From: Metellina segmentata | Lineage: Eukaryota; Arthropoda; Arachnida; Araneae; Tetragnathidae | Reading direction: 5' to 3' | NCBI GenBank assembly: GCA_947359465.1 | Contig: OX375883.1 | Coordinates: 91,258,911 to 91,322,910 of the forward strand | DNA length: 64,000 nt | Part shown: positions 22,041 to 34,810 of the stretch, piece by piece | Layout: every line of letters begins with the position of its first letter | Position numbering within the stretch: the stretch's first letter is position 1 | The notes under the pieces: model-generated | Databases searched by the model: none | Seen by the model: the letters and a program-made list of their open reading frames with translations, nothing else | Told to the model about the DNA's origin: nothing | Position numbers and translations under genes: made by a program

Positions 22041-22380
22041 TTGCAAACATTGCTGCACAGAAGCACATTGTAAGGATGTTGTAAATAAACGATGTTATTT
22101 TTTTCCTGTCTCATTTTTTGCGTTAGGACCTCTACGCGTACCTTCCGACCATACATTTCTATAAGAAAAATGCATGTTTTATTAGGCTGTACAACCCAAA
22201 CAAATTTGTCCCATGACGGTAGAAGTAACCTGAATACATTATAGAGTCAAATCTGAAATTTTCTGTACCACGAGGATTGCAAATTTCGGATCAAAACACA
22301 GTCGAAAAATTTGCAACTCGTGTTAATTATGTATTAAAGAAAGAGAATTAACAACTAACCTGACCTTGAATACATTCTTG

Positions 22381-22695
22381 GTAATTGGTAATTTTTTGGT
22401 TAACGTCGTACTAGAGCAACACAACGGGCTATTGACGACGGTCCGGGATTAATCCCCTAAGGAAAGATCCGAGGACAACACACGTCATTTTGAACCACGG
22501 TCAGATGACGAGGCAACGCCTGAGCTTGCACCCCACACTAAAAACTTCCACACCAACTCAACGTAAGAACTTTCGGCCACGACAGATTTAAGGTCCAACA
22601 TCCGCCTCTACACCATACGCTTACAAATATCCATGCACTAAACCGGATACGAACCAGGAACATTCCCACCTTAATTAGCAGACTGGTTGGTTGGC
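22381..22695 (-). repeat. tRNA-derived SINE, near full length
   Basis: Same family and orientation as 8385-8694. Tail marker GTCGTACTAGAGCAACAC, body marker TTTGAACCACGGTCAGATG and a decayed tRNA head at the right end (CCGGATACGAACCAGGAAC, on the minus strand a B-box-like GGTTCGTATCC). Confidence 0.8.
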
Positions 22696-23703
22696 AATAT
22701 TCTCTGTGGACAAATAGAAATGAGCGATGTAGCTGTATGCGTGATATATCGATGCGCGTACATCGAGGGATTGCTGTAAAACCATTAATTTGAAACATTT
22801 TTATTGTTGTCAAAATACAAATTGTGTGTGTATGTAGTAGATAACATCAAAGATTTCTTTTTTTAAGCATTGTTTATATCCAGGGTGTGTCAAAACTGTG
22901 CGTTTAAATTGTAAAGTGTTGTAGAAGGGACCAAAATAAACATTTTTGTGCCAAAGAATGTGCGCCCCGTTATGCCTCGTTTAGGTGGTAGAGGAAGCTG
23001 CTGAAGTCAGTCGATAAACTCGTTTCTGTGGCGTAAGGCTTCATTCTACTCAAGGATTTTCAACGACATACATCGCTGCACGATTTCGGATCTAGCAGAT
23101 ATGTTTCTGATGAATGGGGATGTGAACAGAAAAGGACGATTGTTTATTTCTTGAATGGTCTTTAAATTGAAAATATTTAGATTTATTTAAATGCTCATTT
23201 TAGGCCATCGATCACCCCAAAAAAGTTTGGCCAGCTATTTTTGAAAATAATTTGGCCAGCCTGAACCAGATGATATCAAGTTCCGGACAGACACACACAT
23301 AGACATAAAATATAAGTTGAGTGAGAATTGCTGTTAGAGGAGCTTAAAAAAGTGCATGTCAACTAGTTGTCACGTGACTGCTTTATGAAAAAGAGGTGGC
23401 CGATTGGCTATTTTATCACCTTTTTTGGCGATATAACATCTTATGACAGGTTAAGTGTGTGAATCAGTATTTATATAAAATGGCAACTCAAATGGTGAAA
23501 TCGCCTAAGTCCACTATCAATCTGATGACCAATCAATGGATGGGCGTCTTCTCTCCCGTCGAGTGGACTAATCAGGTGATGAGTGTTCGGCTCCACTAGG
23601 CAGATGAATGTAATTTAAGGGTAACGCGATTGCTGGATTTGATATTATTATCCTGGGCATATAAAAGGGTAGCGATTTCTCCCTCTACTTTTGCATTTCC
23701 TCT
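22696..23703. other. Unassigned stretch
   Basis: A transposon-end-like CAGGGTGTGTCAAAACTG lies at ~22881, but no partner end was found. No gene is supported. Confidence 0.3.
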
Positions 23704-23868
23704 ATGACACAAACAAGGAAAATGTTACTTACACAGAAGAGAGAAGGTGCACCCAGGGAGGAAACAAACCTGACAGGAATCCAAAGCTGTCAAGGTCAAA
23801 GTATTCGTGAAATAGCAGCAAAAAGTCTTGAAAAAAATGTCTTAAGATCAATTTTAGTAGCAAATTGA
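23704..23868 (+). pseudogene. Possible helix-turn-helix start of a Tc1-like transposase
   Basis: 54 codons (MTQTRKMLLTQKREG..) with CQGQSIREIAAKS resembling the helix-turn-helix of Tc1/IS630 transposases. The frame stops 20 bp before a DD41D element begins on the other strand, so this would be the remnant of a different transposon into which that one jumped. Weak evidence, from one short motif. Confidence 0.3.
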
Positions 23869-23887
23869 GTTGCTTAGATCTAAAATA

Positions 23888-25185
23888 CAGAGGCTGTTCA
23901 CACATTTTTTAGACAATGTATACTGTATTCACAAAACTAAATTACATAAAGTTCTTGTGTTTTAAATGTTTTATTGATAGCCCTTATTCTGAACTATCTT
24001 TTGACACCGTAATTTCCAGGATAATAATGCGTTTTGAAGTGTCAGATGAGGTATTCTATCCCATTCCTCTTGAACAGCTTTCCAGAGTCCTGTAAGGGTT
24101 GTGGGACGACGTTTGGATAATGCAGATTTTAAAAGTACGAACGCACAAACATCCATAGGTGATACATCGGGAGATTTAATAGGGATATCAGTGAAGGGTA
24201 TGGCCTTGATACCTGTTTTTTGTTCCATTTCTTTCAGGAAATTTACAGTGGATTTTGATGTGTGACTGCTAGCTTTGTCTTGATGGAGTTTCACAGATTG
24301 ATGGCACTGTGGGTAAAGCGATGGTATTTTATTCAGAAAAATTGGCGATAAAATATGTTCCCGACAGTATTTGGTGTTAATCTTGACATTCCCACTCTCT
24401 TTATTTTTAACTTGCCATTATATGAAAAACCAGCAACAATCATGAATACCTTAGAAAAACTTTCTTTCGATTCTGTGAACCATGTACTTAAATTTTTTTT
24501 GTCCCCTTTTATGATAATAAATGGCACTTTTTTTGCTGCAATCATTTAAATACACCCATGATTCATCTATTGTAAGAATGTTTTTCCATTTTTCTTTGGA
24601 TAAGTGTTTCTCATATAGAATTCGGCAGCGTGTCCTGCATTCAGCGATATACTTTGGAGAAAGACGATGCACATTGCTTTTTTTCGCTTCCTTAAGATTT
24701 AAATCAACGTTTATAATTTTGTTTACAGTGAACACCGAGCATTTTAATGATTTTGCAACTGTCCGTTGACTAGGGGGATTTTCTTTTAACATTAAACAAC
24801 GTACCTTTGCAATAGTCGAAGATGTCCGTTTCTTCCTTGGATACTTGTTTGGAATTTTTGTCCCACTTGAGGCTCCAATTTAACGTTTTTTTTCCTTTCT
24901 TGTTGACGATATTACCTATCGACGCTATAGATATCACAAAACCATGACTCTCGCATCGTTTTTGGATAACGGATATGAATATTTCTCTTCGGAAAGAGTA
25001 TAAATATAGCCTTCCAACCACTGCTTCGTTAAAAATGCCATTTTGAATAAAAACAAACCTCTCAGACCGCAGACGATAATTTTGACTTTTAAAAATATAG
25101 TACAATTGCAATTATTTCTTTTGCAGCAAACGATTTTTTATTACCGCTAACTAAAATCGTCTAAAAAATGTGCGAAAAGCCTCTG
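23888..25185 (-). mobile_element. DD41D mariner-type transposon, copy 1
   Basis: 1298 bp between TA dinucleotides (23886-23887 and 25186-25187), with inverted ends CAGAGGCTGTTCACACATTT and CAGAGGCTTTTCGCACATTT followed by TTTAGAC on both. A second copy in the same orientation lies at 51978-53253. The encoded transposase is broken. Confidence 0.9.
23971..25047 (-). pseudogene. DD41D (rosa/VS-like) mariner transposase, frameshifted
   Basis: Three overlapping frames together cover the protein. First an N-terminal part with helix-turn-helix character; then NPPSQRTVAKSLKCSVFTVN and the first catalytic aspartate in LTIDESWVYL; last HQDKASSHTS and SPDVSPMD. Counting from the aspartate of HQD to that of SPMD gives 41 residues between, the DD41D spacing, rather than DD34D (mariner) or DD34E (Tc1). 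Frameshifts between the pieces make it non-functional. Confidence 0.82.
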
Positions 25186-25187
25186 TA

Positions 25188-25904
25188 TATCAGCTAAAAG
25201 AAAAAAAAAGTGATAGTTGAATGTGATACAAACGTTGGAGATCTCGCCAAGAATTTAAAATTTAAAAACTATACTGTTAAATAAGGTTTTCATGGGGTGC
25301 AATCACAGATTTAGATGCTTTTCTTTCAATGTTGTCACGGCTTTGTGCACTAACTTCAAAATGGATCGATTGGAAAATTTTGAATTCTTTCTGAACAAAA
25401 TAAGGAAAAATATTTTTTTTTCTGTTCACTATTAGTTTAAAAAAACTATATTTGACATTGAGTAAATTTTCCAGCGATAAGCCGCCAAAAATTAAAAAAT
25501 ACGGGCTTTTGAGACGAATTTGACTATTTACTATATAGCCCATTGTGTTGCTTTAGTACGACGGTAACTAACATTACCAGTACCATTACCTATTTACTAT
25601 TTGCCAATAAAGAAATATATCAAAAAATCGTCTTCTACTCGCCTGTGGTTGTCCTAGAATCGAATTTGCTTCCACTGCAACTCGCATGTTGCTTGCTCAG
25701 TGAAGCATCCACTAACCTCGACTGCCTCTCTAAAGAAACTGGTAGGCTGGAGAGCTTGGTTACAATTCCAATCTCGAATAAGTTTACTGTTTGCCTGGAT
25801 TCTTCAAAACGACCAGTAGATTCCAGCATTCACGTGCAGATACCCCAAAGTCTTCCAGGAAGACCCAGCAAATTAAACAGAATACGGCCAGCGAGCCGTA
25901 TGTT
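25188..25904. other. Unassigned stretch
   Basis: Frames at 25277-25543 (-), 25543-25983 (+) and 25635-25829 (-) overlap one another and match nothing I recognise. The + frame runs into the degenerate repeat that follows. No gene is called. Confidence 0.3.
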
Positions 25905-26600
25905 ATGCACTCCTGCTTTAAAACATGCTTCTTTTTGCTATAAGGTTTCCCCTGCCTTCATAATATGTTCCTTCTTGTTATAAGATTAACCCCCGATTTA
26001 AAATATGTTCCTGACTATTTTTAGCCGTAACCTTGGCTTTACAATCTGTCTCTGTCTGTTATTAGGTCCATCCCTGCCTACAAAATATGTCCCGGTGTGT
26101 TATAATAAGCTCCCCCCCCCTCTGCCTTAAACATTTGTTCCCTTAAATTAAAAATATGTACTTGCCATTTTTGAGCTGCATCCTGAATATCTTAAGATGC
26201 GCACATGCCCTTAAAATATGACGATTTGTTTTAAGGTACACATCTACCATAAAACTACGACTCTACCTTTTATAAGGTGCACCTCTGCCTTCAAAATATG
26301 CTCATATTTGTTATAAGGTGCACCTCCAGCTTATAAATATGCCTCTACATGTTATAAGGTGCACCCCTGCCATAAGAGTATGCTTACTCCTGAAAAGGAC
26401 GACCTCAAACATAAAAGTATGTCTGGCTGTTATAACGTGCTCATACCTGTTATGAGGTGCACCTCCAGTGAATAAATATAAACCTGAAAGTTATTAGATG
26501 CCTTCCTGCCTGAAGAATAAGCTCACACTTGAAAAGTTGTACCTCTAACATAATAGTAGATCTCTATGTCTCTGGCTGTTATACTGTGCGCATAGGAAAC
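25905..26600 (+). repeat. Degenerate ~40-45-bp tandem repeat
   Basis: About 15 diverged copies of a unit with TGTTATAAGGTGCACCTCTG and then ..aaaatatg. Copies differ by many substitutions and small indels, so the array is old. Clearest between 26270 and 26480. Confidence 0.75.
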
Positions 26601-27880
26601 TATCGCATTTCCGGACAATGTTACATGGATTACTTGGAATTTTGCATCTGGAAACTTATTTCTAGGTGCACCGGGTTTCTCAATTTTAGTGTTTTTTGAC
26701 TCTTTTAGTTATGGCCTCTTTTGTTGGATCAAAGTTTTTTACGAGTTTTTTTTTTATGTTGCTCTGTTAATCGCGCCTTACTAATTCTGCCATTTTCAGT
26801 CGGACCTTGACAAGCGCTTATGCTTGAGACATTTTTGGTTTCAATTATAGCTTTCTGGTAAGCTACAATCTTTCAATCTAGGTAAGTGACAGCATTTATT
26901 ACTTTTTTATGGCACTTCATATGTTGTTTTATAAAATTTATATTATTTTACGTTTTCTGAAAGTAACGTTCCCATATGATTCCCTTGAGTAATGCAACTT
27001 CTTGAGACTGTTGCAAAAGAAAGGATATTTCTATTTAATTGCTAATGCATCAAATTTTTCTCTTGTGTGTTTTATTTATGGTTCATAATTTATGTTTTCT
27101 ACACTATTCAGCTTCAAAACAATACGCTTCAGCCATCTTTGTATCGTTGATGGAAGCTGGATGTTCCAGCTAATACGAAGAACTAATACACGTAAAGATT
27201 AAATCTATTTAAATAATAATGTTTATAACCGTGCTATAATCTCTTTTCCCTATTTCATAATCTTACAAATAGTAAGTTCTATTAAGTCAACTTTGCTTGG
27301 AATGCTAACACGCATGATATATACTTGCATGATATTACCCGGCAAATAAATTTTAGATAATTTGCTTCTATTTATTTCTATTAAAAAAAACACTTCTGGT
27401 GACTTTTTTCTTGACATATTAGTATGCAGTTGCTTTATTTTAAACAGTCAAACCACATTTAAGACCCTCTCAATATGAACTAACTGATAATACAGACTAA
27501 GTTCCAATCCCCATCAAAAATTCAAATAATGTTAATTAGAATTGTTAGAAGAATGATGGTTACACTAATCGATAATTAAAATTTTATAAACTTAAAGGCA
27601 AATTGATTTTAATCGTCAGAAGCATTAAGTGACTCCAAAGTTGTAGATTTGTTTGTAGTAGAGAGTGAAGATAAATGGCATGAAATTTGACTATCTATAT
27701 TTATTCTCTTAACTATCGCGTTTATAGTTTCTAATGCAAAATGTTTTGCATGGGTTGTATGTTAAACTTCAAAATTCCCTTTAACTAATTTTTTTATGTT
27801 GATGAAAGCGGGGTGTTCCTGCTGAATAGGAGCGTATAACAAGCAATGTTTAATTCTTTTGAAACGCCTCGCCGGTATAA
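26601..27880. other. AT-rich stretch without recognised feature
   Basis: No gene. The segment near 27118-27200 (cttcagccat, ..gaactaatac) faintly resembles 29130-29210, which hints at an old dispersed repeat. Confidence 0.3.
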
Positions 27881-28880
27881 AGTGGGGTTCTTCCCAGAGT
27901 GTCCTTAAAACCACGTTTACAATTTATATTAAACCGGTATAAGAGTATGGTTCAGAGGTCCTTGTCACTGCATCTGAAAGTGCATTATCAAAGCTCGACC
28001 TAACCCAAAATAAAGCACTTAGACTCATCACTGGTGCTGCAGTGTCAACCCCTATCTCTGCTATGCAGCTACAGACAGAAATTTATAATTTATCTGACAG
28101 GCGAGTCAATGCTGCTCTTTCTCTCGAAGAAAGATTATTGAGAAAGGAACATTTCTGGCCTTACTACATTCTTCCTCAAAATAGACTTAAATCTCAACAC
28201 TCTTTTCTTTTTGAGTGTCAAAGACTTGCGGAGGACTTTGGGGTCTCCAACTCTAGACTTAACATCTATAGGCCGCCTGTTTTTACTGGCCTCCTGAGAT
28301 ATGCCACGGCTAGATTGGACTTGATACAGCCTGTCCGGAAGTCGGATTTTCATCAGATTAAGTTGTATTCCATTGCTTTGGCTACTATTCAGTGGATCCC
28401 TAACTATTGTTTCATTTATGGAAATGAACGGGCTGACACTTTGGCTAGGGAGGCTTCATCTTTGCACCCATCTTCCTACCAGGTCCCTCTTCGAAATGCT
28501 AAGAGACTTTTTGGGAGCAAAATCAGACTTGGTACAATTTCTGCTCTTAGGAATATGGCAGATGGAAAACCATGGGCTTGCCTTCTGGATGGCTAACAGC
28601 GCTCACGTCTTTCCCTCCTTCCCAGGGCAGAAGGAGTTGCAAATTTTAGAATTATTTATGGACATGACTATCTGCAGGCCCACTTACATAAAATCAACTT
28701 GGTTGATTCACGTCACTGTGTACTTTGTGGCACCTCGCATATGACTGGGGAGCATCTCTTTAGTTGCCCCTCTCTTTCTAACGTCCGCTCCAGTGACGAC
28801 TTTCGGGCTCTCTCACACTTCTGAAGCCACTTCGATTTTATAGTGGACTGCAAGACGCCTCATGTCCAAAATGACGATGG
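27881..28880 (+). pseudogene. Non-LTR retrotransposon fragment: RT thumb, RNase H and C-terminal Cys motif
   Basis: The start reads like the end of a Jockey/I-type reverse transcriptase (ALSKLDLTQNKALRLITGA, then MQLQTEIYNLSDRR). A region near 28380 carries an RNase H signature (IQWIPNYCFIYGNERADTLA). Past a stop at 28596 a different frame continues to a typical C-terminal zinc motif (CVLCGTSHMTGEHLFSCPSL). Frameshifts and stops show decay. An RNase H domain separates it from the Jockey copy at 56.8-60.7 kb, so it belongs to another lineage. Confidence 0.78.
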
Positions 28881-30270
28881 CGGGCGTAATTAAAAAAAAT
28901 GTTTCATTCTTGGTAAATAACAATATTTGTATCTGCTTTCATTAATTTAATTTCTATTCCTATTTTAATTTATTTTATGCAAATTTTTGATACTGTTGAG
29001 ACATCTTGATTTTGTATGTTTCGTAACAGAATATGCTATGGTTAGGATTCTAAGGTTTCAGTGAAACCATAATAAAAAGCAATTGTGTTACATTTATGAT
29101 GCATAATACATGCTAGCTGCATGTTCGGCTTCAGAACATTTACTTCAACCATTTTTGTTAGGCCAATTAAAGACGAGTACATGCTTAACTAATATGAACT
29201 ATCACACACAAGTTATAATTTTTGATACGTAGATTCTAGATATAGTTAACTATACAAGTCAACTTGAGTAACAATCTGCCAAATGAGCTTGGTTTTGAAT
29301 TCTACCTAGCAGAAATTGCAAAACTGTTGCGGGAAGTCTCCAATAATAATTTATCATGTCTGATTAAGCGGTAGAACCTTTGGAAAGAGGCCAGAGTTCT
29401 AGTCGGGTGAAGAACGACTGGAACTCGATTCTCAGATGTATCGCTTGAAAGTTATTGCAATCTGTTCAGATGACATGGACAACGAGTTCCTCACCTTTTC
29501 CCATGAGAATCCTGTGTGGTCCTCTACTTGCTGTCTCCTTCTGCCTTTATTAAGTCAATGCAAGGAATCTCCCAAATTCTACTTATATAAGAGCAAAACC
29601 TCATTATAATTCAGTAAGAAAGGGACCACATTTGTTCATGACACAACACTGTTTTATTCAAACAATCTTGAAGATATAACTGTATTTCATCCATTTTTAT
29701 TAAAAATTACAATTGGCTTTTCTATTTTGATCGATATGTTTTTTGCTTTTGTTCTATCAAATGGGGGATTTTGTTGAGTGAGCATTTTTTTAATGTTACC
29801 CAATATAATTTATTTTTTGGTTGATGATTTAGATTATGAACAAAGATTTTGGATAACATGCTTCTATTTACACTTATGAACTGTTACATGTTATATCCTA
29901 GTCTGTTATGCAAGTATTTATATTTCTAGTTTGAGATTCATAATGCATGTTTTATATTTTTATTAAAGGGACGATTATGTTGAGTCAGATTGGGTTTTTA
30001 ATATTACCCAACAGAGTATCCATCTTATCTCTTACGTTTACTTTAGTAAATATATAAAGTGGATTTGTAATATTTAACTTGTTAAGCGTTATCTGAAGAA
30101 ACTTAATTTTTTTGGGCGGAATAAAGATTTTTTTTGCAAATTGTTTGTATAAATTTTATTTATTTTTGGTTATTAATCTGCTTAAAATATTGAACATGTA
30201 GGAACAGGTTCTATTACTTTACAGAAATATTTTATTCCTTGTTTACTCATATATCAAAATTTGTTAACAC
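28881..30270. other. AT-rich stretch without recognised feature
   Basis: No gene, tRNA or clear repeat found. It ends at a TTAA that is the target site of the MITE. Confidence 0.35.
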
Positions 30271-30274
30271 TTAA

Positions 30275-30983
30275 AGGGGTACGAGACACAAAAATCGTCA
30301 AATTTTCGAAATTTTTTTTTATTATTTTAAGAAATGCTCATTGTTTTTCTGCTTAAAATGACGTCTAAATCATGTTTATATCTTAAATAGAACTAGAGAC
30401 ATAATAATTTTTGTGGTGCGTTGTTTTGAAAATATAACACTCTTGTCAGTTGTTGTCATGGCAACAACATCTGTCTTTAAAACTTTAAATGCGTTTTTCT
30501 CCATGCTACATTTTTTCAAGATTTCCTGTATTCAAATTGCTATAAGTCGAAAACCGATAAAGTTTAAGGATTGAAATTTGGAATATATCTTTTTCAAACA
30601 TTATACTTTAATTTTGATTCAGCAAATTTGAAACAAATATTTACTTTTAAAAATATGACTTAAAAAAAAAAAAAACTTAAAATTTTTAAATTTTTTCATT
30701 AAATATTTTTTATTAAATTAATATTTTTTACATTGCTGAATCAAAATTAAAGTTTATAAATTTGTGAATAATTTACTGCAAGAATTTTGAAAATTGATCA
30801 AGAATATTTTGAGTTTTAGCAATTTAAAATAACCCCTCTTTTTTCAAAAATTTAAATTAAAATTTTTTTTAAAACTTTTGGAAAAATTTTGTGTTGTGAT
30901 TTTGTTTATTAGTTAGATGGGTAATCAGTACAAAAAAATTCAAAAATAATTAATAATTTTTTTTTAATGTGTCCCGGACCCCC
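30275..30983. mobile_element. 709-bp MITE with TTAA duplication (Kolobok-type)
   Basis: Flanked by TTAA (30271-30274 and 30984-30987) with 15-bp imperfect inverted ends, AGGGGTACGAGACAC and, inward from the right, GGGGGTCCGGGACAC. The ends share the final GACAC with the transposase-bearing element at 60674. No coding. Internal palindrome GTTGTCATGGCAACAAC near 30457. Placement in Kolobok rather than piggyBac rests on the end sequence and is an inference. Confidence 0.75.
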
Positions 30984-30987
30984 TTAA

Positions 30988-32082
30988 GAGAATGAATCAC
31001 CATCTATCCTCCGATTCTATGATAATGCATTGATTTAAACTTTTGAAAATTGTGATATTTCTCAATTTCTAAATAATATCTAGTTGCAAATAAATCTGAT
31101 TTTTTTTCTACTTAGACGGGAGCACGTTTTAAAATTTTCTTAACCATAACTTTCAGATGAAAATTAATTAAAAACAGTAATCAGCCCTCATGTATCAAAA
31201 AACAGTTTTGACTTTCGAACAATCCTAAATGTTCATTATTTTGCAAAACGATTTTGAGGTTTTTTCGGTTATTTCTTTTACTTTTTAAAGAAAATGGAGC
31301 AGAGAGCTTTTAATAAATTTTATAGAATCCTACATTTTTTCTCTAACAGGAAAAAAAGTATCTTTAGTGAAATTTTAACAGACAGAACAAAGTCATAGCC
31401 CACTTAAAGTTTTCTTTCTTCTGTCATTTCAGTAGATTAAAAGGAAGTGAGGCTATTAATATTTAAAACTTTGTTAGTTGAAAGAAAATTATTCTGATTT
31501 ATTGATCTCATTGATAGTAACTTGAACATTTTTTGTTTAGTTTTGCAATTCAAGACCCCAATCAATATAATCTCAATATCCCATAGTATAAACTTAAAAT
31601 ATTCAATTTAAAACCATCCAAGCTTCAACTTATGCAAAAGCTGACAAAATGCTAGCTGCATTTTTTTCTTGTTTCCCATACAGGACTTATTTGCATTGAA
31701 AAATAAAGTCTTCTTAAAATGGGCAGAGAAACCTGAAAAGTTCAAATTTTTAAGGTTTTTTGTCGTAAGGATGTTTAGATTTTTTTATGTAGTCAAAAAT
31801 GCTAGCTATAGTCCTATTTAACCACGTTACTATTCCGATGGCATTTCGTTTAGTAGGTTTTATTTTTACACCGAATAACTTTTGAGGTACAAGGGCTGAC
31901 ATACAATGGTTGATCAGATTAAAACGATGTTTTGTTCAAAACTTACGAAACAAATATTTCCTTTCTGCACGTTCATGTTAACAGGCCGAATTGTTAACAG
32001 TGTTTCATAGAGTTTATTGACGCTTAATTATAAGTATAATATTAAGGATAATAAGTATGATGGAAAAATATAAAAACGAGTA
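30988..32082. other. AT-rich stretch without recognised feature
   Basis: No gene or family recognised. Confidence 0.35.
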
Positions 32083-32407
32083 CAGTATGTACTCTCGATT
32101 ATCCGCGGAATTGAGTGGCTCGGCAAACGCGGATAATGACTAAAAAAGTACAAATGAACAGGAAAATGTTTTTGAATAATATTTATTTACAGAGAAAGGG
32201 GCATGTATAAACAAATATGAATTAATAAACAGTAGATTTCTGTACGTAAGAGTTTATTTATTTACTTATTCACAAAAAACATCAGTTAATCGTTTATTGT
32301 GGTAAAACACCTTTTTATTTGAGATTGAAGATCTTGCATCAACATTTTGTTACAAAGTAACCGCGGTTAAGCCGGTAATCCGCCCGCTTATAATCGCGAG
32401 TTTAATG
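32083..32407. mobile_element. pogo/Tigger-like MITE
   Basis: About 325 bp between TA dinucleotides. The left end reads CAGTATGTACTCTCGATTAT then CCGCGG. The right end, inward, has CTCGCGATTATAAGCGGGCG. CTC.CGATTAT.CGCGG is characteristic of pogo/Tigger ends. The inverted ends are imperfect and there is no transposase. Confidence 0.55.
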
Positions 32408-32751
32408 TATCTGAAAATTTTTTATCTCCTTTTCACGATACTAATCACTGTAACGAAGGTTTTCTTCCTTGAACTACAGGGTTTACTCAGGCATAAAGGT
32501 TTCTTATTAATATTTAATTTCACTTTATTCAAAATCGAAGTTGATGATGCTTTTAAATTGTAATCAAAAATTGTTTGTATGGTATAGTATTTATTGGTTA
32601 GCTAAAAATTGAAGTTTTTAAAGCTGGGTCTCTCTCCGTGAAATTCAAAACTAACATGAGTGAAAGCTTCATCTGAGCACTCACGGCTTAATCTATTGTG
32701 ATCGATGCTAAATATAGCCTTTAAAAATGAAAAGGCCTCAAAGATGTCAAA

Positions 32752-33529
32752 ATGGACTTAAAGATGTCTTTTAAAACTCATTTTATAAGCAAGAACATTC
32801 AAAATGACATAATTCATTGTTTCGCCATGGAAATCCAATCTCATATCGTTGCACAAGTACGTGAAACAGGTGTCTATAGCACAGTGTTTGATGAAACTAC
32901 AGATGTTTCGCATATTTATCAATTGACATTTGAACAAATATACGTGACTGGTGAAGCAAGAAGAATGGAAGTTTATGAAAATGTCTTGACTTTTTTAGAT
33001 ATGTTTGCTGCTTTACCAAAATCAAAGAATAGAATTCCCAAAGAACCCCACTACCGTGTCAACTTCGAATGAATTAAAAGCGATTGGAGTTGCGATTGGT
33101 CACGAAGTTGTTAAGATAGTTTAGAATTTCGGACTGGATTCTTCCATAATGGTTAATATTAGTACAGACATGTTAATCGTTGCGGTTCTGTTAACAAAGT
33201 TAAAAAATTGGCTGAAAATGCAATCTGCTGTTCATGTTTCAGCGATTGATTGAATTTGATCCAAATCTTCGTTCGTTTCAAGCGTGCGTGATTTTGTTGG
33301 CATCATCAAACAAGTTGTGAGTTTTTTCACGGGTTCAGCGAAAAGAAATAGCGTCTTGAATAGACATTGGGGAACAACTTTCTGGACTTTGAGAAACTCA
33401 ATGGGTCGAAAGAAACAATGGTGTTATGAAATTCAAAACAGATCTCATAAGGGCCAGATTCAATTGAAACGTGATCGATCAGCTCGATCGACTGAAAGCT
33501 CCACGATCGAAATCTTATTTCGGAATTAA
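32752..33529 (+). pseudogene. hAT-type (ZMYM1/DUF4371-like) transposase remnant
   Basis: The 106-codon frame 32752-33072 matches the DUF4371/hAT core (SKNIQNDIIHCFAMEI, then VYSTVFDETTDVSHIYQLTF, with a catalytic-type DETTD). A later frame at 33284-33529 has the expected downstream block (FVGIIKQVVSFFTGSAKRNS). Both ends and the dimerisation region are missing. Known: proteins of this kind in animal genomes are mostly hAT transposon products. Confidence 0.75.
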
Positions 33530-34203
33530 TTTCATCGTCTGAACACGGTCGAGGCTGTTAGGGTTGCCACTATAGCACGATGATTGCTCAAATGGTTGTG
33601 ACGTCACAGAATCGTGATTTGACCAATAAGAGAAGTGAAATTGCGTCCTGTTTGTTTACCTTCTCTGACTACTACCATTGGTTGATCTCTGATTGTACCA
33701 AAGATATATTTTTGGCATTCATTAGATATTTTAAAGTTATGAGTTGTACCGTATTGTACTAGCCGACTCTTTTCTCTCTGACAAGTGGGCGTTCAATCGT
33801 TCTGCTTTTCCCCAATGTGAGTCAAGCCAAGACTGAAAAACACCACCTGCAAACTGTGAAAATGCCAGGGAGCGAGTTTCAAAGGTTCCGTCGATCCCTT
33901 AATCCCATATCTGGAATGGAGATTAACTTTTGTGAACTCAAGTCGGCACTATAGAGTGCCTATATAATAAGAGTGACGACATACGGGAAACACTTTCTGA
34001 TTGGCTTAGAGATCTTTTCTACTGCCCGAGGCGGTCTTTTCCTAGCTCCCGTAGACTTAACATGGGAACTTTTTGTGTGTTCGAGAAAAACGTGTGTTCT
34101 TTAAATAAAAAAGAAAATATAGCTTATTCATGTTCCATTTCGTGTTCTAGAATGTTTATTTATTATTATTTTAGTGTTTTGTCAGTATAAATTTGAAAAC
34201 TTT
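33530..34203. other. Unassigned stretch
   Basis: Contains TGACGTCA (~33599), and the region 33780-34020 is less AT-rich than its surroundings, but I could assign it to no family. Confidence 0.3.
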
Positions 34204-34810
34204 TTAAGGGGCTTCAGTACCTAAAAATCGAAAAAAAAAATCGCATTTAAAATTTTTAGTGCATATTATTCTCTGAATTCTTACCTTTCTATTGGTATAT
34301 TGCTTTTGTTTCTACGCGGTCTCGAAGTAAGTTAAATTTCGTTTTCAAAAAGTAAACAAATGATTTCGCTGAGGGAAACGCCCTCTTTTGAAACGGATTA
34401 AACAAACCCACATGTTTTAATCCTTAACTTTGTTTTATTTTAAATTTAATTACTCTAATATTTAATTTTGAGTTTATGTTGGTGGGATATGCATTCACTG
34501 GGACTTTGACTGTATGATTCTTCCTGTTTATTTACATTCAGTTTAAATTCAAACGCGCTGTCTTTTTCAAGATTCGTAATTTGCTTTTACTGATTCTTTT
34601 CTTATACTATTTCGCTTGTCAAGTTTGTTTCGAACTTTGTTTGCTACTATTTCACTGATTTCATTGTTGAAATAGAAATATTTAGTTTGATATAATAGCG
34701 TTTAAAATGCCTCGATCAACCACCAAAGTGTTCAAAAAGAGGAAGGGTACTTTCTATGGTAAGAAACAAGTTACTGAAACAGAAACTTGTTCATCACAGA
34801 CCAAGACATC

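Larger units (their letters stand above)
19468..22232 (+). mobile_element. mariner/Tc1-type relic with ~90-120-bp inverted ends
   Basis: The left end CAGGGTGATTCTACGGTCAT and the right end, read inward, CAGGTTACTTCTACCGTCAT continue as inverted repeats for ~90 bp or more (both contain GTACAGCCT and GGTCGGAAG). The left flank is TA; the right flank has drifted. Inside are pieces of a transposase and a large tandem array (19986-21891). The N-terminal half of the transposase is mostly gone, so the element is long dead apart from the array. Confidence 0.8.

Noticed and set aside
19974..22164. A family of ~14 overlapping ~71-codon ORFs of nearly the same peptide
   Set aside because: They come from the 106-bp tandem array; since 106 is not a multiple of 3, the same peptide cycles through all three frames. 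No gene family.
25543..25983. 146-codon + strand ORF as a novel gene
   Set aside because: No recognisable domain, no splice or promoter context, an equal-quality antisense frame, and its end lies in a degenerate tandem repeat.
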